Source: Angiostrongylus vasorum
Lineage: Eukaryota > Nematoda > Chromadorea > Rhabditida > Metastrongylidae
Direction: 5' to 3'
Length of the DNA: 64,000 bases
NCBI GenBank assembly: GCA_018806985.1
Contig: JADANN010000440.1
Span: 682,001 to 746,000 of the forward strand
Shown here: in pieces, positions 59,101-64,000 of the stretch
Numbering within the stretch: the first letter of the stretch is position 1
How the letters are laid out: the number at the start of each line of letters is the position of its first letter
Notes under the pieces: generated by a model
Told to the model about the DNA's origin: nothing
Databases searched by the model: none
The model's input: the letters and a program-made list of their open reading frames with translations, nothing else
Made by a program: the position numbers and the translations under genes

Positions 59101-59884
59101 CCTACGTCTCCACCAGGAAGATATGAACCACCTACGTCACCACCAGAAAAATATGATCGACCTACATCCCCACCTGATGGTTACGAAAAAGCCACCTCAG
59201 CCTCCAGGTGGATATGTACCATCTACGTCATCGCCAGGAAAATATGAGGCACCTACGTCGCCAACGGGAAGATATGAACAACCTACGTCCCCACCTGAAA
59301 GTTATAAAAAACCTCAGCCACCACGTAGATATGGGCCACCTACGTCACCACCAGATCGTTACAAAAAGCTTCCTCGAGGAAGATACGGATTACCTTCACT
59401 ACCACCCAATGATTATAAGCCTGGTCAATCATATTCGCAACAATACAAACCGCCTCCAACGTCACCAGATGGTTACAGAAATCCTTTTCCACCATCGAGA
59501 AGATATGAATCGCCTCCATCACCATTCGATGGTTACGAAATGGCTCCTGTGGTAGGTGACACTGTTCTCAAAATTCATTCGATATAAAACGAAGCACTTA
59601 TTATTTAAGATTCGGAACAATGCTCCAGTGCCATTTTATCATCCTCCAAATGGTGGACATGCTGTTGCTTCTTCGCCACATGTTTTTGCACCAATCGCAC
59701 CAACTGGTTCTGCTCAATCATGTGAGGTTTTAAAAAATACATCAGTTGCTAAAGAATGAACTCAAAGCGGGAAATTTTAGTTGGTGGATACAAGCAGCGA
59801 ATTCCGTATAGATATCGAGCGTTCAGACGAGCTAAAACAATGCGAAGGGTGATGGCTAAGAAAAGAGTGCTGAAGAAAGCCTAA
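56117..59884 (+). CDS. Secreted Pro/Tyr-rich decapeptide-repeat protein (array interrupted by 11 frame changes)
   Basis: Exons: 56117-56160, 56247-56299, 56852-56884, 56965-59551, 59610-59721, 59781-59884, in compatible phases. Exon 1 is a signal peptide (MRIVWIVALLFTGS followed by C). A short linker (ESYGFGGGSK) leads to an array of 10-residue units: PPGRYEPPTS, PPGRYERPTS, PPDGYEKPPQ. After the array come diverged units, an APVPFYHPPNGGH segment and a strongly basic tail (YRYRAFRRAKTMRRVMAKKR). The frame shifts by one base 11 times inside the array, always by a longer A or C run. Discounting those, the exons total 2922 bases, a multiple of three. An unspliced end at 59759 is the alternative terminus. 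The tyrosine every ten residues beside Lys/Arg and Pro resembles extensins and mussel foot proteins, so a cross-linked extracellular matrix role (cuticle, eggshell or glue) is inferred. Homologues not recognised. Confidence 0.72.
56330..56716 (+). repeat. Family C interspersed repeat, copy 7
   Basis: Full-length copy in intron 2 of the decapeptide gene, from TGATACTTGAACGACTCGTC to GAGGCGGCAAACCGTTGGGA. Confidence 0.85.
56990..59540 (+). repeat. Coding tandem array of about 85 thirty-base units
   Basis: Basic unit 30 bases, for example CCACCAGGAAGATATGAACC followed by ACCTACGTCT. Units combine into higher-order blocks of three to six (GRYEPP, GRYERP or KYDRP, then DGYEKP or DDYEKP). The centre (58050-59190) is the most homogeneous, and both ends are diverged, as expected for expansion by unequal exchange. 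Two of the three forward frames have no stops within the unit. The third is closed by ATATGA. Confidence 0.92.
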
Positions 59885-59950
59885 ACAATTATTGTACCTA
59901 ATATCTAGAATGTTTTTCGAGAAATATTTTAGGTGTACAGTATTCAATGA

Positions 59951-59956
59951 AATAAA
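59951..59956 (+). terminator. Polyadenylation signal AATAAA
   Basis: It lies 66 bases after the TAA at 59882-59884, supporting the spliced terminus. Confidence 0.6.
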
Positions 59957-60274
59957 GACACCATAGAAACGAACAGCTACGACTAATAATTGTAATCGCA
60001 TAGACTTCACGCATATTTTTCACCAAAAAAAATCAATGATTGAGAAAGGAGGTTGCTCTGAAGACCACTGGAAGACCACTTCATAGAAGAGCACAAGAAA
60101 GAAATTGTTCGCTATTTCTTTACCGGGGAATATATAGCATTCTCTTTCGCGTTGTGAAAATGTTAAGCTTCATACCGAGTACTTCCAGATAAAATAAATC
60201 ATAAGTGCACGACATCATTACTAATCTATTTCACTAGACCACTACACAAGATGTTGCCTATTTTCTGTATAACT

Positions 60275-60440
60275 GATGTTTTCTGAGCATTGGCTTAGCT
60301 CTTCTATTAAAAATTGGTCAATCACTATGATTCTGAGACGAACCAGATTTGAACCCATGAATTCCCTTTCCGATGGCTCACGTGTTAACCACTGCACCAA
60401 TGGCGCCCTTGTTTTGCTTTTCCCACAGCTACTTTTCTAT
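60275..60440 (-). repeat. tRNA-like repeat fragment
   Basis: The minus strand contains GGGTTCAAATCTGGTTC (a B-box form) near 60350. The CCTTTTCCCACAG and CGGTGC segments echo family B surroundings. Confidence 0.45.
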
Positions 60441-60489
60441 CTAATGGTGCCATCAGCAATCACCGAGCCCTTTAAGACGCCAACTTGTT

Positions 60490-60960
60490 CGTCACCGCTT
60501 GCATAACCGTCTATTCACAATACAAAACTGTATAGTATGCCCTAACGGTAGAGACGGTGGCTGCATGAGTTCGGGTACAGTTTATCCGATCTCTTGGAAA
60601 CCGTATGAAGACGAATACATAGGCGAAACGGGTACATCACTCTGGGTCCTTATAAAAGAACACTTAAATGGGAAGCTCAAAGTTGAACCAAATACTCCAC
60701 TAAGCGCACATAGTGCAGAGATGTCGGAGAAGATTTTGTAGCAATAGTAACCTTCCTAGCATAAGAATCGAAAACTTCAGCGCGTAAAACCCTAAAGGCG
60801 TTCCGGACAAATTCCAAGAACGCAAAAATGAGTTGTATGGTGGAATGCCTCTCGTCGAGCATGAGCGTTCACAATACCACAGACTAATGTTGTCTGAGAG
60901 GCACGTTACACACACACGTGATTCTTCCCACGTGGAAAACTCAGTGGGAAAAACTCAAAG
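60490..60960 (+). pseudogene. Penelope-like element remnant with GIY-YIG endonuclease
   Basis: A frame at 60499-60741 reads NCIVCPNGRDGGCMSSGTVY, then DEYIGETGTSLWVLIKEHLN, typical of the C-terminal GIY-YIG nuclease of Penelope-like retroelements. After a stop it continues in broken form (NPKGVPDKFQERKNELYGG, near 60790-60840). The reverse transcriptase part is absent. The nuclease is truncated and not functional. Confidence 0.7.
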
Positions 60961-61054
60961 GAAACGGTAAGTGCGTGAACAAGCGGTCTTTCCTTCTAGT
61001 GCAACTGAAATTTAGGCTGTGTAGTTTATATATTAAATTTATGAAGGCAGTTGG

Positions 61055-61115
61055 CTGACCAGAATACAGCCAACTTGACCTTTACAGGCTCTGAAGAAGG
61101 CGAAATTTGCCGATC
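61055..61115 (+). repeat. CTGANGA-like motif, copy 8
   Basis: The + strand reads GGCTCTGAAGA, A, GGC-GAAATTT-GCC, then GATCAGCTAC. It lies 100 bases past the Penelope-like remnant. Confidence 0.5.
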
Positions 61116-61700
61116 AGCTACTATTAATAGACAGTATAGTAAAAACGACGTGTGTTCCTATCAAGAAAACATCGACTTATTGACCCATGCTGAGGTTAAG
61201 AGAAGATCGACCTTAGAAGTTAATTTAATACTTCATAAGGATTTCTGAACTTTTAAGAGAATACTTGCTCTTCTTGCTAGCTTTAATGCAGTCAGCTGTT
61301 TTTCTCGTGCTAACCACTAGAGCTGCTTGGCAACTACTGCCAACAACATGACAGAAATTAGTGCTTCATCCGTATGCAAACAAGCAAAAAGATCTTTAAC
61401 ACATTTGCAATGACGTTTAGTTCTTTGTCGCGGGTGCTGTGAGTTCAGTCAAAATCATACAGAGCCAATACTCCCCCAGGAAAGACTCCATATGTGGTCA
61501 CATCGGTCATTCTTTGAAAGATCAATATGGAGACATTACATTATGCAGCAACGGTTACTAGTCGTCAATCCATTATTTATTTAGAATTTCTTGACTAGTT
61601 ATCTTCTAACATAACTGTAACTTCTAACTGCGACTATATGGCAATATGATCACTGCAGCTTCCTTTCAAAATGATAAATTAACAAATTAATGAAGAGACT
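61116..61700. other. Intergenic, nothing recognised
   Basis: The only point noted is TTTATT at 61576-61581, a possible minus-strand poly(A) signal for the phosphatase gene, about 120 bases beyond its stop. Confidence 0.4.
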
Positions 61701-61701
61701 G

Positions 61702-62241
61702 TCACAGAACTTTATCCGATTCTATCAAGTCAACCGCTTCAGCAAAAGATTCAACGCAATTTCTTCGCTCGACTGGGATTTGTTGTTCATCACCTGTTAG
61801 TAAAAAAAAACCTTTGCTAAAACAATATAGAAATAATTCTACCGCAGCAAAGGACCAATAAGATACCTTTCCTGTATTTTCCAGTGCGGACCAAAATTCC
61901 TTTCATTCCACTGTTAATGGCACCCATGACATCATCTATTACATCGTCGCCGATCATAACGGTATTGTTAAGGTCAATGTCGTCGCCCAGAGTGGCAACA
62001 CTCATCATGAAAAAGTTTGACTCCGGCTTTCCTACCACTGTCGCCTAAAGAGATTCTTGTAATGATATTCTTTTTTACTTCATATTGTTAAAAGACAAGG
62101 CGATGTGGGATTATCAACTTGCATGCGTACCTTAGCACCAGTAGCATATTCAATCGCTGCCACGAATGGTCCAGGACCCAGAGCTAACCCATCGGCTCGC
62201 CTATAATAACGTCCCTTGTGAACAGCTACGAGATGTGCTCC
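61702..62241 (-). CDS. HAD-superfamily phosphatase (HDHD2/LHPP-like), three C-terminal exons only
   Basis: Minus-strand exons 62241-62131, 62044-61867 and 61793-61702, joined in phases 0 and 1, encode about 125 residues. The first reads [20 protein letters not shown]. The second begins [11 protein letters not shown], whose Lys is the HAD motif III lysine, and then has [19 protein letters not shown], the GDD..DD motif IV that binds Mg. The last exon ends [16 protein letters not shown]. This matches the C-terminal half of HDHD2-like haloacid dehalogenase phosphatases. These hydrolyse small phosphorylated substrates, but the substrate here is unknown. The N-terminal exons with the nucleophile DxD motif were not found up to 64000. 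They may lie beyond the window or the gene may be truncated. Confidence 0.8.
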
Positions 62242-62367
62242 CTAGAAACTTTAAAAGAAGTCGACCATGAAATTCAGCTCATTGCGAGTAAATTTTTTAA
62301 AGAACCGCAAACCAACAGCACGATAGGACTTTTAGTCACAGAATGATTATCCTAAATACTACTCACA

Positions 62368-62580
62368 ATGCTTCATTGCCTCACCGCATTACTCTGGCTG
62401 TGCCACCTAAGCTGCGCTCAATATTTGTGTCCGGTAACGATTTGGGAACGATCTGAGATGGCTATCTTGCGAGATAAGAATGATGCGTTTAATTCAATCA
62501 CGAAGCACCATCAAAATGAACGTTACGCTAGGTCGTGCATTATTCGCAACGTACCATCGAAATGTCACTATATAAGATAG
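62368..62580 (+). CDS. Possible small secreted peptide
   Basis: A 70-codon single frame begins ATG and has a plausible signal peptide (MLHCLTALLWLCHLSCA followed by QYLC) and a polar mature part with three Cys. It lies upstream of and opposite to the phosphatase exons. No splice, promoter or family evidence supports it, so it may be chance. Confidence 0.28.
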   Translation: MLHCLTALLWLCHLSCAQYLCPVTIWERSEMAILRDKNDAFNSITKHHQNERYARSCIIRNVPSKCHYIR

Positions 62581-62650
62581 GGTATAAAGATTAGGGATAT
62601 AGTGTTCAGCATTGATCATGTGTTAAAAACTACACCAAGTAAAATCATGC

Positions 62651-62695
<45 letters not shown>

Positions 62696-62720
62696 GTGTA
62701 TACATATATATACACGTTCA
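62651..62720. repeat. (TA)n microsatellite
   Basis: An almost pure TA run of about 40 bases, continuing as interrupted TATACATATA/TGTGTATA sequence. Confidence 0.95.
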
Positions 62721-62799
62721 TATATAACTGAATGCATATTTTTCCTATATAGTGAATTGTGGCCTACTTATGGATCAATTAAGTGTTTCTACCTTTTTA

Positions 62800-63117
62800 G
62801 CTAAGTCTGGCACCAATTTTCCTTGACCAGAAGGATGAGAAGAGAAAGCGAGCGTGGTTTCCACAAGCAGCAGGATCGAACCAAAACCACCTTTGCATGA
62901 CAGCCCTACCTATTGTTCTGCATGCCAACACTAAGAGACAAGGAGTGGAGGAAATGTGAATAAATGAAGACCAAGCTCTTGCGGTGATACCAGTTAAATT
63001 CATAGTCGGTTATTTTCTCTGCTTCGCCGAATTGACTAAATCTTCTGAACACTTACACATTTGAATGGCGCGTCTTCATTAGGAATCGTGCAAATATTAT
63101 TTGCTTATGGCACTGAT
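62800..63117. other. Diverged repeat-like sequence, no gene
   Basis: A GGATCGAACCAAAACCACC segment (62873-62891) resembles a reversed tRNA-like head with a broken B box. The rest is featureless. Confidence 0.35.
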
Positions 63118-63265
63118 CCACAGAATTAGCTGAGAGACAGGCGGAAAGAACGACTCGCATGACGTGATGGTGAACGCGTTAGCCCCGGGAAAGGGTAATA
63201 GTGTGTTCGTTTCCCACCGCAGACAACTGCGGTCAGGAATTTTGCAAACATCTCAGCATCATCGT
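63118..63265 (+). repeat. Family B tRNA-like repeat, copy 12
   Basis: It keeps AATTAGCTGAGAGACAGGCG, GGTGAACGCGTTAGCCCCG and TTTTGCAAACATCTCAGCA. Confidence 0.78.
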
Positions 63266-63269
63266 CCAA

Positions 63270-64000
63270 ATATTAGTTTGCTAACTGAAATGCTTTGGTT
63301 TTACAAGATTTTTTCCATTGTCTGGAAAAAACTCCAAAGTAGACCAGGGTTAGCAGTAGTCGGCTTTCGTGGATAACATGTCGAACTGCCACTTTACATG
63401 TAAGAATTTTCCAGAACGGCAATGACTCCCGGCATTTGTTTACTTTTTAGTAAGCCTACTGAGTAAGTGTTATAATGCCGCCACCTAGCACGGCTGCTAA
63501 AAGACGAACTCAAGTATACATCGAACGCCCAGGAATACCCACAGCTAAAATGAGAAGCAGATGTTCCAGTTAAGGAAGTGAGTTTCCAAATGCATAAATA
63601 TCTTCAAGATGTATACCAAATTCATGAACTGGTTGCAATAGCATGGATACGATTACAGCTTACATGTCAGCTTGATCAGAAATAAAGTGATGGGAGGTGA
63701 TAGGGCGTTTCGGAATACCTTGAACAAAAACGCTCCATACTTATTCCGAGGAAGCATAACCGTAAATATATCCAAAGTTTACTATAGCCTGACAAACCAC
63801 CAGTGATTAAACTACCCGTCAGAAGCACTAAACACAAAACATTCACGGCCAATTGTGGTTCTCATCGATTCCTCGAGCGCAACTCTCGGGAGAGAACAAA
63901 CTACTGCGCATGTCGATAAATCGATCGGTAAACACCCGCTAGCAGTGTTCAGCTTACAAAGACCATTGAGTGATCTCCTTCTCTAGAGCACGTCACAACA
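63270..64000. other. Right end of window, nothing recognised
   Basis: Only a 32-codon frame at 63476-63574 (MPPPSTAAKRRTQVYIERPG..) was noted, without supporting signals. No phosphatase N-terminal exon was found on the minus strand. Confidence 0.4.

Noticed and set aside
56990..59540. CRISPR-like regular array
   Set aside because: Units are contiguous 30-base coding repeats without unique spacers, in a eukaryotic secreted-protein gene.

Overview
This is nematode nuclear DNA, most likely a strongylid parasite of the hookworm type. Small exons are separated by long repeat-filled introns with TTTCAG-type acceptors. Two genes have an acceptor-like site just before the ATG, as expected for spliced-leader trans-splicing. 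The retroelement remnants (RTE LINEs, mariner, a GIY-YIG Penelope-like element) and tRNA-like SINEs fit hookworm genomes. Species was not determined. No rRNA, bona fide tRNA, CRISPR or prokaryotic operon was seen.

Layout. 1-1430: decayed RTE LINE. 1431-6119: no gene, two copies of a tRNA-like repeat. 6438-12864 (+): six-exon gene for a secreted LRR-like protein, with a TATA box and an AP-1-containing perfect hairpin upstream. 12930-21150: no gene, only repeats and a broken mariner transposase. 21165-30237 (+): ten-exon CRAL-TRIO plus GOLD protein (379 aa) whose introns hold an antisense RTE LINE, SINEs and a minisatellite. 30390-32150: no gene. 32174-35133 (-): at least five exons of an unrecognised protein. 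35928-51947 (+): a large many-exon gene for a Ser/Thr/Pro/Arg-rich, probably disordered protein, in which a SINE-flanked tandem duplication has doubled an exon pair. 52595-53024 (+): tiny two-exon gene. 56117-59884 (+): TATA-driven gene for a secreted protein built of about 85 Pro/Tyr-rich decapeptides. 60490-60960: Penelope-like remnant. 61702-62241 (-): 3' exons of an HDHD2-like HAD phosphatase. 62600-64000: a microsatellite and one repeat.

The genes show no operon-like or pathway relationship. Exon models rest on splice signals, phase compatibility and protein-like reading frames. The summed exons of the CRAL-TRIO gene, of the 3' half of the Ser-rich gene, and of the decapeptide gene after discounting 11 one-base insertions are each divisible by three. 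The most unusual items are the decapeptide array with its 11 same-direction frameshifts, the SINE-linked exon duplication, and a dispersed CTGANGA-stem-GAAAC motif whose stem co-varies between copies.
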